Positions 1 to 8,607 of a DNA stretch of 64,000 bases are shown in pieces. The stretch comes from Sodalinema lacuna_A. Lineage in GTDB: Bacteria; Cyanobacteriota; Cyanobacteriia; Cyanobacteriales; Geitlerinemataceae. The translations under genes were made by a program, and so were the position numbers. Under the pieces are notes generated by a model. That model was given only the letters and a program-made list of their open reading frames with translations, was not told where the DNA came from and searched no databases. The DNA lies in assembly GCA_900149785.2 (NCBI GenBank), contig FSSI02000004.1, positions 94,932-158,931 of the forward strand, read 5' to 3'. The number at the start of each line of letters is the position of its first letter. Position 1 is the stretch's first letter.

Positions 1-166
1 CAAAGCCCAATAGCGCCGCCTCAATGCCCTGTGACGCCACGGGAAAGGGCAAATAGATAAAATCTAACCCCATCTCCGTTAACGCCGCGTTCTGCATGGC
101 TGGGGAGAGGGAATGCTCGACGGGATTGCCGATAATTCCGAGTAGTTTTGTCTGACCGGTTACCAT
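1..166 (-). CDS. aroE: Shikimate dehydrogenase, N-terminal fragment
   Basis: The minus strand from an ATG at 166-164 reads about 55 residues before leaving the window. The visible part has the nucleotide-fold start TKLLGIIGNPVEHSLSPAMQ, whose SLSP serines bind shikimate in the AroE family. AroE reduces 3-dehydroshikimate to shikimate with NADPH in the cytosolic aromatic amino acid pathway. It is divergent from the CYTH gene, whose start lies 67 bp away. Only the N-terminus is present, so whether the gene is intact cannot be judged. Confidence 0.9.
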   Translation of the reverse strand, partial: MVTGQTKLLGIIGNPVEHSLSPAMQNAALTEMGLDFIYLPFPVASQGIEAALLGF

Positions 167-233
167 AACAACATCTCAACCTTCTGCTTTAAGATTGTGC
201 CGTACTCTCGCAATGGAGACCAGCAAAACGCCC

Positions 234-713
234 ATGGCCCAAGAAATTGAACGTAAGTTTTTAGTCAAGGATGACTCCTGGCGATCGCCGAATCCGGGAG
301 TTCTCTATCGCCAAGGCTATCTCACCCGCCAACCGGATTTAGCGATTCGGGTTCGCCTTGGGGGCGATCGGGCCTGGCTTACCTTGAAAGGGGCAACGGT
401 TGGAGTCTCTCGGTTAGAGTATGAGTATTCGATTCCCCGTGAGGAGGCCCAAGAGATGCTAGACAACCTCTGTGAGACCCCCATTATTGAGAAGCGGCGT
501 TATCAGGTGATGTATGAGGGACTCACTTGGGAAATTGATGAGTTTTTTGGGGAGAATCAGGGGTTAATTGTGGCGGAAGTGGAACTTGAGACGGAGGAAC
601 AGGCGTTTACTCCTCCCCCCTGGTTGGGGGTGGAAGTGTCTGAGGATCCTCGGTATTACAATGCGAATTTGGTGAGGTTTCCCTATTCTCAATGGGAGGA
701 GTCTGCGGGTTGA
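234..713 (+). CDS. CYTH domain protein (triphosphate tunnel metalloenzyme)
   Basis: The 159-residue product has the family signature EIERK at residues 4-8 (ExExK). Alternating charged beta strands follow (IRVRL, LTLKG, RLEYEY, EIDEF, VAEVELE), which form the metal- and triphosphate-binding tunnel. Stand-alone bacterial members hydrolyse inorganic triphosphate or related triphosphates; the exact substrate here is unknown. I chose the ATG at 234 because the family begins immediately before ExExK; earlier in-frame starts at 195 (TTG) and 213 (ATG) add unrelated residues. Its last 25 bases overlap the convergent BrkB-like gene. Confidence 0.85.
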   Translation: MAQEIERKFLVKDDSWRSPNPGVLYRQGYLTRQPDLAIRVRLGGDRAWLTLKGATVGVSRLEYEYSIPREEAQEMLDNLCETPIIEKRRYQVMYEGLTWEIDEFFGENQGLIVAEVELETEEQAFTPPPWLGVEVSEDPRYYNANLVRFPYSQWEESAG

Positions 714-1630
714 TCGAGAAGGGATTCTTGGGGAGATTTCTGGGCCTGGCAATAGCGACGATAATTGCGACGGCGGAAGCGGCCAATGGACATATTTAAC
801 TGGGCACCGACTAGGATCGCTAAGGCACTCAATTTGAGCCAGAGTAACAGAACGATCGCCGCCCCGACTGCCCCATAATAGAGGTTGTAGCTGCCAAAGG
901 AGGAGACGTAGAGGCGAAAGAGACTCGACACGGCGGCCCAGAGAATCGTGGCGGCGATCGCCCCTGGAACGACGGGAGTTCCTCGTTTCCAGACACTGGT
1001 TCCATAGCGATAGATAAAGGCGAAGGCGATCGCCACGAGGGTTAAGGCCAGGGGAAAGGTGAGTTGATACCAGGCTGACATTAATTCTGATTCATATTCC
1101 CCAACCCGACCGACGATAAATTTAACAATAAAATCACTGATAATAATCAGAATTGAGGCCACCGCTAACATTAACATTGAGCCAAGGGTCAGGGCGATGG
1201 AAATGAGTTTAGCTTTCCAAAAGGGACGGGTTTTCTTTTTAGGAACCCGGTAGATGCGATCGAGGGCGTTCATAATCGAACTCAGGGCCGCTGAAGCAAT
1301 CCATAAGGCGGCGGCAAAACTCACGGAAAATAATCCATCACCTTTGGGAAGTTCGAGTTGGCCAATAAAGCCGTCGAGAATGTTCTGAACTTCCTCGGGG
1401 GGGAGCATTTTCAGATTGTCGGTAATTAAATCTAGAACCGCTCGTTCGGGTAAGACTTGTCCCAAAATAGCCAGGGCGGCCATGATGGCTGGGAACATGG
1501 CTAACATGGCATTAAACGCCACTTCCGAGGATAGGTTAACGAGCCGTTGACGACTTACACCGGCTAAGGTATCGCGGAGGATTTTGAACCAATGAGTTTT
1601 CAGGAAGCGAAGGGAACGCCGGAAAGACAT
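689..1630 (-). CDS. YihY/BrkB family inner-membrane protein
   Basis: The 313-residue product has about six hydrophobic segments and the family hallmarks: an N-terminal stretch with SSEVAFNAMLAMFPAIMAAL, a central AALWIASAALSSIMNALDRIY, and a late GAVGAAIVLLLWLKLSALAI. The family was once called RNase BN or virulence factor BrkB; its function is not established and a transport role is only presumed. The frame stays open upstream through a heptamer repeat array, but those residues are low complexity, so the ATG at 1630 is preferred. It converges on the CYTH gene with a 25-bp overlap. Confidence 0.85.
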   Translation of the reverse strand: MSFRRSLRFLKTHWFKILRDTLAGVSRQRLVNLSSEVAFNAMLAMFPAIMAALAILGQVLPERAVLDLITDNLKMLPPEEVQNILDGFIGQLELPKGDGLFSVSFAAALWIASAALSSIMNALDRIYRVPKKKTRPFWKAKLISIALTLGSMLMLAVASILIIISDFIVKFIVGRVGEYESELMSAWYQLTFPLALTLVAIAFAFIYRYGTSVWKRGTPVVPGAIAATILWAAVSSLFRLYVSSFGSYNLYYGAVGAAIVLLLWLKLSALAILVGAQLNMSIGRFRRRNYRRYCQAQKSPQESLLDQPADSSH

Positions 1631-1640
1631 AGGGGAAAGA

Positions 1641-1710
1641 AGGGAACAGGCAAGAAGAAGGGAACAGGGAACAGGGAACAGGGAACAGGGAACAGGCAAG
1701 AGGGGGAACA
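1641..1710. repeat. Heptamer repeat array (GGGAACA/TGTTCCC type)
   Basis: Tandem copies of GGGAACA, with a few GGCAAGA units, run up to about 10 bp from the BrkB-like start codon. On that gene's sense strand it reads pyrimidine-rich TGTTCCC. The rest of 1631-1880 shows no gene. Confidence 0.9.
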
Positions 1711-1880
1711 ATGCAGGGGGATATACTTGTGGTCGGCCTCGGGCCGCCTGATGGTCGCCATCCCACTTTAGCTCACTCGGCCGTCATCTCGTTTAAGGAA
1801 ACTGGATCGTCGGGGCCGAAACTGGGGCGGGAATAGTGGCAGAATTGAAAGGCTAAACTAGGGAAAGTTCCTGGTGTTCT

Positions 1881-3536
1881 ATGCCCCTGTCTCGTCTCCT
1901 GACTCTGATTATTGGGGTCATTGTCATTTTGGCAATGACCATTTGGTTGATCACGTCGTTAAATTGGCTGTATGGTCAAATCGCTTGGTCTGCCAGTCCG
2001 TTTTTAGCCAATCTCTTGTTGCTGCTGCTGATTGTTCTGTTAGCGGTTTTGATTGGCGGTTTGGTGTACTATCTGCGGTTGCTGTGGACGCCGTCTGAGG
2101 TGAAACGGGGGTCACGACGTCCGTCGCCGAGGATTCCAGAGAATAAGAGTGAAGCGGCCTCGGTGAACCTCCAGGCGGTGCGATCGCAGGTTGAGCAAAT
2201 TCAGGATGAGGTGGCTCGACAGGCGCTCAAGGCGCGATCGCAGGCCATTGAGTCCAATCTCTCTCAGGGTAACTTACAGGTGGTGGTCTTTGGAACTGGA
2301 TCGGCGGGAAAATCCTCGGTGGTCAATGCTATTTTAGGCCGGGTGGTGGGGCGTGTCAGTGCGCCGATGGGAACGACGACGGTGGGAGAAACCTATACGC
2401 TGACGTTACCGGGTTTGGAACGAGAAATTCTGATTACGGATACTCCGGGGATTTTAGAGGCGGGAATCGAGGGGAATGAACGGGGTGAGGTGGCCCGCCA
2501 ATGGGCGACTGAAGCGGATTTACTGGTGTTTGTGGTGGATAATGACCTACGCCAGTCGGAATATGAGCCTCTGCAAGTTCTCGCGGAGATTGGTAAGCGT
2601 TCTGTTGTGGCCTTGAATAAGGCGGATTTGTATGCTGAGGGCGATCGCGAGGTGATTTTAGCTCGGTTGCGGGCGCGATTACGAGGGATTGTTCCCCCGA
2701 GTGATATTGTGGCGATTTCCGCGAATCCCCCAGTGGTGCGTCTGGTGACGGGGGAAGCCTTTACGCCAGATCCTGAGATTATGCCCTTAATTCGGCGTAT
2801 TGTGGCGGTCTTACGGGCTGAGGGGGAAGATTTACTGGCCGATAACATTTTGCTGCAATCCCAGCGGTTGGGGGATGAGGCTCGTCGTCTGTTGGATGGA
2901 CAACGCCGCCGTCAAGGGATGAAGATTGTCGATCGCTATCAGTGGATTGGGGCCGGGGCGATCGCGATTACGCCGCTTCCTGGGGTGGATTTGTTGGCGA
3001 CGGCGGCGGTGAATGCCCAAATGGTGGTGGAGTTGGGCAAAGTCTATGGCTGTGAGTTGAACTTGGAACGAGGACGAGAGTTGGCCCTTTCCTTGGGGAA
3101 AACCCTAGCGAGTTTGGGCATTGTCAAGGGTGTGGTGCAATTGGTGGCGACGGGGTTACAGTTTCATGTGGGTACGTTGGTGATTGGTAAGGCCATTCAG
3201 GGGGTGAGTGCGGCTTATCTGACGCGTATTGCGGGCAAGAGTTTTATTGAGTATTTCCGCCAAGATGGGGATTGGGGCGATGGCGGCATTACGGAAGTGG
3301 TGCAACGACAGTTTGAACTAACACGAAAAGAGGAGTTTGTCAAGGCATTTCTCAAGGATGCCCTGGCGCGGGTCGTCGAACCCTTGCAACTGCAACGAGA
3401 TCAGGAGCCAGCGGGGGTCAAAGAACCCCTCTGGCAGCCGCGAGATCCAGCGCCGACGCCTCCTCCGGCCAGGACTCAAGACCCTGCTAGGGACGATGAT
3501 TGGAACCAGCCTCCTCCAAGGAATGAGGGGTGGTAG
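1881..3536 (+). CDS. Membrane-anchored Era-like GTPase with DUF697 domain
   Basis: The 551-residue protein begins with two transmembrane segments (about 7-28 and 42-66). A GTPase domain follows with G1 GTGSAGKSS (138-146), a G2-region threonine in GTTTVGE, G3 DTPG (187-190), G4 NKAD (246-249) and a G5-like SAN. The region from about 350 to 490 is hydrophobic and alanine/glycine-rich, as in the DUF697 domain that follows such GTPases in cyanobacteria. The tail is rich in proline and arginine and looks disordered. Proteins of this layout are thought to act at the inner membrane; no substrate is known. It stands alone, 154 bp before alaS on the same strand. Confidence 0.85.
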   Translation: MPLSRLLTLIIGVIVILAMTIWLITSLNWLYGQIAWSASPFLANLLLLLLIVLLAVLIGGLVYYLRLLWTPSEVKRGSRRPSPRIPENKSEAASVNLQAVRSQVEQIQDEVARQALKARSQAIESNLSQGNLQVVVFGTGSAGKSSVVNAILGRVVGRVSAPMGTTTVGETYTLTLPGLEREILITDTPGILEAGIEGNERGEVARQWATEADLLVFVVDNDLRQSEYEPLQVLAEIGKRSVVALNKADLYAEGDREVILARLRARLRGIVPPSDIVAISANPPVVRLVTGEAFTPDPEIMPLIRRIVAVLRAEGEDLLADNILLQSQRLGDEARRLLDGQRRRQGMKIVDRYQWIGAGAIAITPLPGVDLLATAAVNAQMVVELGKVYGCELNLERGRELALSLGKTLASLGIVKGVVQLVATGLQFHVGTLVIGKAIQGVSAAYLTRIAGKSFIEYFRQDGDWGDGGITEVVQRQFELTRKEEFVKAFLKDALARVVEPLQLQRDQEPAGVKEPLWQPRDPAPTPPPARTQDPARDDDWNQPPPRNEGW

Positions 3537-3690
3537 AGGACGGGGAGGGCGATCGCGTTTGAGGGATGACGGGAGTTTTAATAGGATTGGGAGAGAGATC
3601 CGCCCTCGCTGCTTGCATAGAAGCCTACAATAGAAACCAAGGACAGGGTAAAATCCCCCTTGCTAACCGTTCACCGCAGTCTAACCCACG

Positions 3691-6321
3691 ATGTCTTTCA
3701 CCCCTGAGTTCCTAAGTGGTCGCCAAATCCGCGAAAAATTCCTGCAATTCTTCGAGGCGCGCCAACACCAACGCCTCCCCAGCGCTTCACTGGTTCCTGA
3801 AGATCCTACGGTTCTGCTGACGATCGCCGGGATGTTGCCCTTCAAACCGATCTTCCTCGGCCAGCGGGAACGGGACTATCCTCGGGCCACGACTTCCCAG
3901 AAATGTATCCGCACCAATGATATCGAGAATGTGGGCCGAACGGCGCGACATCATACGTTCTTTGAGATGTTGGGGAATTTCAGTTTTGGGGATTACTTTA
4001 AAGCCGAGGCGATCGCCTGGGGGTGGGAACTGATGACGCAAGTCTACGGTTTACCTCCAGAACGTCTCATCGTCAGTGTCTTCCGGGAGGATGACGAAGC
4101 CTTCGATATTTGGCATCAAAGCATCGGTATTCCCAAACATCGCATTCAACGGATGGGAGAGGAGGACAACTTCTGGAAATCTGGCCCGACTGGCCCCTGT
4201 GGCCCTTGTTCAGAGATTTACTATGACTTCCACCCGGAACTTGGCGATGATGAGATTGATTTAGAAGACGACAGCCGCTTTATCGAACTGTATAACCTGG
4301 TCTTTATGCAGTTCAACCGGGACAGCGACGGTACCCTCACCCCTCTACAAAACAAAAACATTGATACGGGAATGGGACTCGAACGTATGGCCCAGGTGCT
4401 GCAAACGGTCCCGAATAACTATGAGACGGATCTGATTTTCCCGATTATCCAACGAGCGGCGGCGATCGCGCAACTGCGTTATGACCAGGTGGATGCGAAA
4501 ACTCAGGTTTCTCTGAAAGTCATTGGCGATCATGTTCGCGCTGTGGTGCATTTGATTGCTGATGGGGTGCGCGCCTCGAATATGGGCCGGGGCTATGTGT
4601 TGCGTCGTTTAATTCGCCGGGTGGTGCGTCATGGTCGTTTAATTGGTATTGAGGGCGCGTTTATTACTCAGGTGGCTGAGACGGCCATTGAGGTTTCGGA
4701 AGCGGCTTATGCCAATTTGCGGGAACGACAGGGGTTCATTGAAACGGAGTTATCTCGGGAAGAAGCGCAATTCTTGAAAACCTTGGAACGGGGGGAAAAA
4801 CTTCTCGGGGAAATTCTGGAGACGCAGCCGCAACAGATTTCCGGGGAAGATGCGTTTACGCTATATGACACCTATGGGTTCCCGCTGGAGTTGACGCAAG
4901 AAATTGCTGAGGAACAGGGCCTTGGGGTCGATGTGGATGGTTTTGAGGTGGAGATGGAACGGCAACGCGATCGCGCCCGGGCGGCTCATGAGACCATTGA
5001 TTTGACGGTTCAGGGCAGTTTGGATGAATTGGCGGAAACGCTCCATGCAACGGCATTTTTAGGCTATACGGATCATCAGGCTAAGGTCCAAGTGACGGCG
5101 GTTTTAGTCGAAGGTCATCGGGTGGAGTCGGCCCAAGCGGGGGATCCGGTGCAGGTGGTTCTCGATCGCACTCCCTTTTATGCTGAGTCTGGGGGACAAA
5201 TCGGCGATCGTGGTTATCTGTCTGGGGAAACGCTCTTGGTTCGCGTTGAGGATGTGAAGAAGGAGGGGGACATTTTCATTCACTTCGGACGCGTTGAACG
5301 GGGAACTCTCAATCTCGGCGATCGGGTCACGGCGCACATTGATCGGGCCTGTCGTCGTCGCGCCCAAGCTAACCACAGCGCGACTCACTTGCTGCAAGCG
5401 GCCCTGAAACACCTGGTGGATGAGTCGGTGTCTCAGGCGGGGTCTCTGGTGGCTTTTGACCGCCTCCGCTTTGACTTTAACTGTCCCCGCGCCCTCACGG
5501 CTGAGGATGTGCAGCAGGTGGAGGATTTAGTGAATACTTGGATTGCCCAGGCCCATGGGGCGCACGTGGCGGAAATGCCTTTGGAGGATGCTAAAGGGAA
5601 AGGCGCTGTGGCCATGTTTGGTGAGAAATATGCTGATGTGGTGCGGGTGATTGATTTTCCGGGAGTGTCGATGGAACTCTGCGGCGGGACTCATGTGAGT
5701 AATACGGCGGAGATTGGCGCGTTTAAGATTATCTCTGAGTCGGGGATTTCCTCGGGGGTGCGACGTATTGAGGCGGTGTCGGGGCCGGCGGTGTTGGATT
5801 ATCTCAATAGCCGTGATGGGGTGGTCAAGGCGTTGTGCGATCGCTTTAAGGTGAAGCCCGAGGAGGTGGGCGATCGTGTGACCAGTTTGCAGGAGGAACT
5901 CAAGGCGGCGGAGAAACAACTGGCGGCCCTGAATGCTGAGTTGGCGATCGCGAAATCGGATCAACTTCTCTCGGAGGCTGAAACTGTGGGCGAGTTCAAG
6001 ATTCTCGTGGCGAATTTGGGAAGTGCGGATAGCAAGGCCCTACAAACCGCCGCTGAACGCCTACAACAGAAACTCGGTGACGCGGCGGTGGTGTTGGGGG
6101 CGATTCCCAGTGAAGGGAAGGTGAGTCTAGTGGCCGCCTTTAGTCCAGCGGTGAATCAGAAAGGGGTGCAAGCGGGCAAGTTCATCGGCGCAATTGCCAA
6201 ACTCTGCGGCGGTGGTGGGGGCGGCCGTCCTAATCTCGCCCAGGCGGGGGGACGGGATGCGAGTCAGTTACCGGCGGCTTTGGAGGCGGCGAAATCGCAG
6301 TTAATGGAGGCGTTGGGTTAG
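3691..6321 (+). CDS. alaS: Alanine--tRNA ligase
   Basis: The 876-residue protein matches the usual full length of AlaRS. It begins with the class II catalytic domain (TSQKCIRTNDIENVGRTARH, then the motif 2/3 region near GMGLERMAQV). The editing domain carries both zinc-site motifs, NHSATHLL and CGGTHV, and the C-terminal oligomerisation domain ends in a glycine-rich stretch (CGGGGGGRPNLAQAGG). It charges tRNA-Ala in the cytosol and clears Ser and Gly mischarged on that tRNA. All expected elements are present and nothing is truncated. A hairpin terminator follows the stop. Confidence 0.98.
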   Translation: MSFTPEFLSGRQIREKFLQFFEARQHQRLPSASLVPEDPTVLLTIAGMLPFKPIFLGQRERDYPRATTSQKCIRTNDIENVGRTARHHTFFEMLGNFSFGDYFKAEAIAWGWELMTQVYGLPPERLIVSVFREDDEAFDIWHQSIGIPKHRIQRMGEEDNFWKSGPTGPCGPCSEIYYDFHPELGDDEIDLEDDSRFIELYNLVFMQFNRDSDGTLTPLQNKNIDTGMGLERMAQVLQTVPNNYETDLIFPIIQRAAAIAQLRYDQVDAKTQVSLKVIGDHVRAVVHLIADGVRASNMGRGYVLRRLIRRVVRHGRLIGIEGAFITQVAETAIEVSEAAYANLRERQGFIETELSREEAQFLKTLERGEKLLGEILETQPQQISGEDAFTLYDTYGFPLELTQEIAEEQGLGVDVDGFEVEMERQRDRARAAHETIDLTVQGSLDELAETLHATAFLGYTDHQAKVQVTAVLVEGHRVESAQAGDPVQVVLDRTPFYAESGGQIGDRGYLSGETLLVRVEDVKKEGDIFIHFGRVERGTLNLGDRVTAHIDRACRRRAQANHSATHLLQAALKHLVDESVSQAGSLVAFDRLRFDFNCPRALTAEDVQQVEDLVNTWIAQAHGAHVAEMPLEDAKGKGAVAMFGEKYADVVRVIDFPGVSMELCGGTHVSNTAEIGAFKIISESGISSGVRRIEAVSGPAVLDYLNSRDGVVKALCDRFKVKPEEVGDRVTSLQEELKAAEKQLAALNAELAIAKSDQLLSEAETVGEFKILVANLGSADSKALQTAAERLQQKLGDAAVVLGAIPSEGKVSLVAAFSPAVNQKGVQAGKFIGAIAKLCGGGGGGRPNLAQAGGRDASQLPAALEAAKSQLMEALG

Positions 6322-6329
6322 GCGTTTCA

Positions 6330-6366
6330 GGGAATAGGGGATGGTATCTTCTATTCCCTCGATTTT
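6330..6366 (+). terminator. Putative Rho-independent terminator after alaS
   Basis: GGGAATAG (6330-6337) pairs perfectly with CTATTCCC (6351-6358) across a 13-base loop and is followed by a T-rich run. It separates alaS from the accessory cassette. Confidence 0.55.
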
Positions 6367-6479
6367 TGCTGTGTTTTTAGGATTAAGTGGTCTTGAACCT
6401 GTTTCAATGCCCTCAACTTGTTTCTCACTCTGGACATTTTCAAATTGACTGTTGGTGTTCTCAATGCTTGAAGTGGTAT

Positions 6480-6508
6480 CATTTGAGCTAAAGTTGTAAC
6501 ATCAAATG
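6480..6508. promoter_or_regulatory. Inverted repeat upstream of the ParA-like gene
   Basis: CATTTGA (6480-6486) and its exact reverse complement TCAAATG (6502-6508) flank 15 bases, ending 12 bp before the ParA-like start. A site of this size and place could be an operator or partition site for the RHH-like protein encoded next. That assignment is inference from position only. Confidence 0.35.
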
Positions 6509-6520
6509 GGTTAACAGGAA

Positions 6521-7213
6521 TTGAAAGACAAGGACAAGTTCAAGAGAATTTTGTGTACTCACAACGATGGTGGGGTCGGGAAAACAACCCTTGCTGCTCA
6601 TGCTGCGGGTATTTTGATTGACCAAGGTAAGAGCGTGCTAATGGTTGACTGTGATGATCAAGCCGACTTATGGCAGTTTTTCACCCGTGGCGTGATCCCC
6701 AATCAAAATATGGACTCTCGTCCCATTCAAAATCATACTATTTTATGGAACCCAAATAGAACTCGCATCCCCAAAGTCGAACTGGGTGAGCACAATCATG
6801 CTATTTTGGATATAGATACACCCTTGAGTAACACTGTTGAAATTATTCTAGGAGAGCATCCCGATTTAGTTTTGGTTCCCATCAATACCTCCCAAGAAAT
6901 AAAGGCACTTCGGAACTTGCCTCGAACATTACAAGTATTTTCAAACCTAGCTAAAAATACAGGAGTTAATCCTAGGGTGATTGTAGTTCCTCTAGGTGTA
7001 TCAGAATATTCTGTCCAGAAAGTCGTGGAGCGTATAGAGCCTACAAACAGGCCTAACGACTTTCGACTGGCCCCTGCCTTTCCAAATCTACAAGAAGAAA
7101 TGCAAAAAGCAGTTTACAGTGACTATAGATATATTTGGTCTAATGAAAATCAAGATCCAGATTTATATAACTACGATTTATATAATTACTTTGATGCACT
7201 ACTCACTTGTTGA
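6521..7213 (+). CDS. ParA-like ATPase with a non-canonical Walker A
   Basis: This 230-residue protein has the ParA/MinD fold signature: Walker A NDGGVGKTT (15-23), A' MVDCDDQ (41-47) and a Walker B-like AILDID. ParA proteins dimerise on ATP, bind DNA or membrane and position cargo. The signature lysine of the deviant Walker A (KGGxxGK) is Asp16 here, while the P-loop Lys21 is kept. Translation probably begins at TTG 6521; the AGGAA before it is unusually close, so TTG 6551 is an alternative. Codon use is AT-rich and the gene lacks HIP1 sites, unlike its neighbours. It leads a three-gene cassette with an RHH-like protein and a nuclease, suggesting acquired DNA. Confidence 0.8.
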   Translation: MKDKDKFKRILCTHNDGGVGKTTLAAHAAGILIDQGKSVLMVDCDDQADLWQFFTRGVIPNQNMDSRPIQNHTILWNPNRTRIPKVELGEHNHAILDIDTPLSNTVEIILGEHPDLVLVPINTSQEIKALRNLPRTLQVFSNLAKNTGVNPRVIVVPLGVSEYSVQKVVERIEPTNRPNDFRLAPAFPNLQEEMQKAVYSDYRYIWSNENQDPDLYNYDLYNYFDALLTC

Positions 7214-7272
7214 TAGGCTATGCAAAATGAATTAACTAAGTTGGCAAAATAGCTCTTATCCAATTATAATTA

Positions 7273-7866
7273 ATGTCAGATATCCGCAAGCCTTACATTA
7301 GAGAGGATGATGTATCAGCTATGAGTAGTAACACAGGTAATTCGGGAAGTGAATTTATGGTAGAACATCCTATTCAGGAAGGGTACGAAAAATTTCATGC
7401 AAAAAAAGCAGAAGAATCGGATGTAGTTACCTGTATTTTAACTGAAACCGAAGTCAGGAAATTGCAGGAAATTGCAACTGCTTTAAGAATGAATACAGAG
7501 GAAATTTCCCGTCGAGCTATTCATTACTTAAGCTTTATAGACCATGAAATGCGGCAGGATCTTGACTCTGGACAAAAACATTCTCCTGCTGACTCTCATA
7601 CCCCCAAAATTCCGAAGTGGGAAAACTGGAAAGCAAGGTATAAAAATGACTATTTAAGAGAATTGAAAGAGCTGGGAAAAATTGAGGGTAATCCGAGAAA
7701 GGAAGGGAGATATAGCATGAAGCTGGAGTTAACGGCTAGCATCTCCCAAAAACTGAATGCACTAAATATGAGGGAAAGTCCCGGAGAGTCTGTCTATTTA
7801 GGAGTTACCCTCCTTTATTATCAACTGGTTGAGAAAGCCACTCAACTCCTGGATGAACACAACTAA
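7273..7866 (+). CDS. Protein with two RHH-like segments, probable ParA partner
   Basis: I do not recognise this 197-residue protein by family name. Residues about 50-93 read as a short strand (VVTCILTET), a helix (VRKLQEIATALRM) and a second helix (NTEEISRRAIHYLSF), the ribbon-helix-helix pattern. A second, weaker strand-helix-helix begins near residue 145 (YSMKLELTASISQKLNAL, then a helix ending YYQLVEKA). A charged linker joins them. Two RHH units in one chain would mimic an RHH dimer. RHH proteins commonly bind centromere-like sites or operators beside ParA ATPases, so a partition or autorepressor role is inferred. It lies 59 bp after the ParA-like gene and 11 bp before the nuclease, and its codon use is AT-rich. 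Confidence 0.6.
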   Translation: MSDIRKPYIREDDVSAMSSNTGNSGSEFMVEHPIQEGYEKFHAKKAEESDVVTCILTETEVRKLQEIATALRMNTEEISRRAIHYLSFIDHEMRQDLDSGQKHSPADSHTPKIPKWENWKARYKNDYLRELKELGKIEGNPRKEGRYSMKLELTASISQKLNALNMRESPGESVYLGVTLLYYQLVEKATQLLDEHN

Positions 7867-7877
7867 TCTCAATCACG

Positions 7878-8342
7878 ATGGATTTTTTGGAAATCAATGC
7901 CTTAGTCACCGGGATTCTCAATTCTGATTCAGCGGTGAAGCAGGATTTGGGACGACGATTTGCCCTGCGTTTGGGGTTGGAGCCAGGAAACGTGGGAGCT
8001 GATGGGGGAGTTGATGGCTGGGGAATGGTGAACCAACGGCGCATTTACTTTCAATGCAAGCTCTATAGGAAGCGGCTAGATGCCTCATTTGTGGCGGATT
8101 TCTGTGGAAACTTGGTCATCCATCGGGCTGATGTGGGTGTTCTGCTGTCGGGAGTGGGCTGCACTTCGGGATATGAGAGTCGTCTTCAGTTGTTTCATGA
8201 AGGATTACAGGAATTTGCTGGGGGAGTGACGGCCCAAACGTTGACAACTCATTTGTTGAGCCTTGAGGATGTTTTTGCTGAAACCCAGGCTTTTGCAACG
8301 GCTCAGCTAGATTTGCCCGATTTGCGAGACTTAAGGGACTAA
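7878..8342 (+). CDS. Mrr-like restriction endonuclease fold protein
   Basis: The 154-residue product resembles the Mrr catalytic domain of the PD-(D/E)xK nuclease superfamily. A helical start is followed by GADGGVDGWG, with candidate catalytic Asp46, and then IYFQCKLY, where Gln59-Cys60-Lys61 fits the QxK variant of the active site. The following segment (ADVGVLLSGVGCTSGYESRL) resembles the strand-loop that follows the QxK in Mrr proteins. No target-recognition domain is fused, so specificity would have to come from a partner or be absent. It sits 11 bp after the RHH-like gene and just before the leader-distal end of the CRISPR array. Defence or mobile-element maintenance are both possible. 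Confidence 0.65.
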   Translation: MDFLEINALVTGILNSDSAVKQDLGRRFALRLGLEPGNVGADGGVDGWGMVNQRRIYFQCKLYRKRLDASFVADFCGNLVIHRADVGVLLSGVGCTSGYESRLQLFHEGLQEFAGGVTAQTLTTHLLSLEDVFAETQAFATAQLDLPDLRDLRD

Positions 8343-8346
8343 CCTT

Positions 8347-8607
8347 TCGGCTTGATGAAATCGGGATTATCGGTAATTGCGAGGCAAGGGATTTCTCCTA
8401 CCCACTTACCAGAGTGATGTTTCAATCCCTAATAGGGATTATCGGTAATTGCGAGNNNNNNNNNNNNNNNNNNNNNNNNNNNNNNNNNNNNNNNNNNNNN
8501 NNNNNNNNNNNNNNNNNNNNNNNNNNNNNNNNNNNNNNNNNNNNNNNNNNNNNNNNNNNNNNNNNNNNNNGTTTCAATCCCTAATAGGGATTATCGGTAA
8601 TTGCGAG
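8347..8607 (-). CRISPR. Orphan CRISPR array with internal assembly gap
   Basis: Two perfect 37-base repeats lie at 8419-8455 and 8571-8607. A degenerate copy at 8347-8383 shares its last 21 bases but has lost most of the rest. One spacer is readable: 35 bases at 8384-8418. On the minus strand each repeat ends in ATTGAAAC, the classic 8-base crRNA handle of type I and III systems, and contains the short palindrome CCCTATTAGGG. The degenerate repeat on the left is then the leader-distal end, as expected. So the array is transcribed leftwards from a leader at 8608 and beyond. The 115 N at 8456-8570 hide an unknown number of units. No cas gene is in the window. Confidence 0.95.
8456..8570. other. 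Assembly gap (115 N) within the CRISPR array
   Basis: The undetermined bases begin directly after one repeat and end directly before another, so the gap replaces spacers and probably further repeats that collapsed in assembly. A length of 115 would fit two 39-base spacers around one 37-base repeat, but gap sizes are often estimates. Confidence 0.95.

Noticed and set aside
1536..1766. Open frames through the heptamer arrays here and at 12564, 33287, 37554, 53699 and 60477, with Leu/Pro/Cys-rich or Glu/Gly/Arg-rich translations
   Set aside because: They are products of tandem heptamers whose unit length keeps frames open; no family similarity begins until the conserved starts listed, so the extensions were trimmed.
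4345..5964. Minus-strand open frames of 60-145 codons opposite alaS
   Set aside because: They are antisense shadows of a conserved GC-rich gene, with no recognisable domains.
6521..7866. McdA/McdB carboxysome-positioning pair
   Set aside because: The ATPase lacks the signature lysine like some McdA proteins, but the partner is RHH-like rather than Gln-rich coiled coil, and no carboxysome gene is near.
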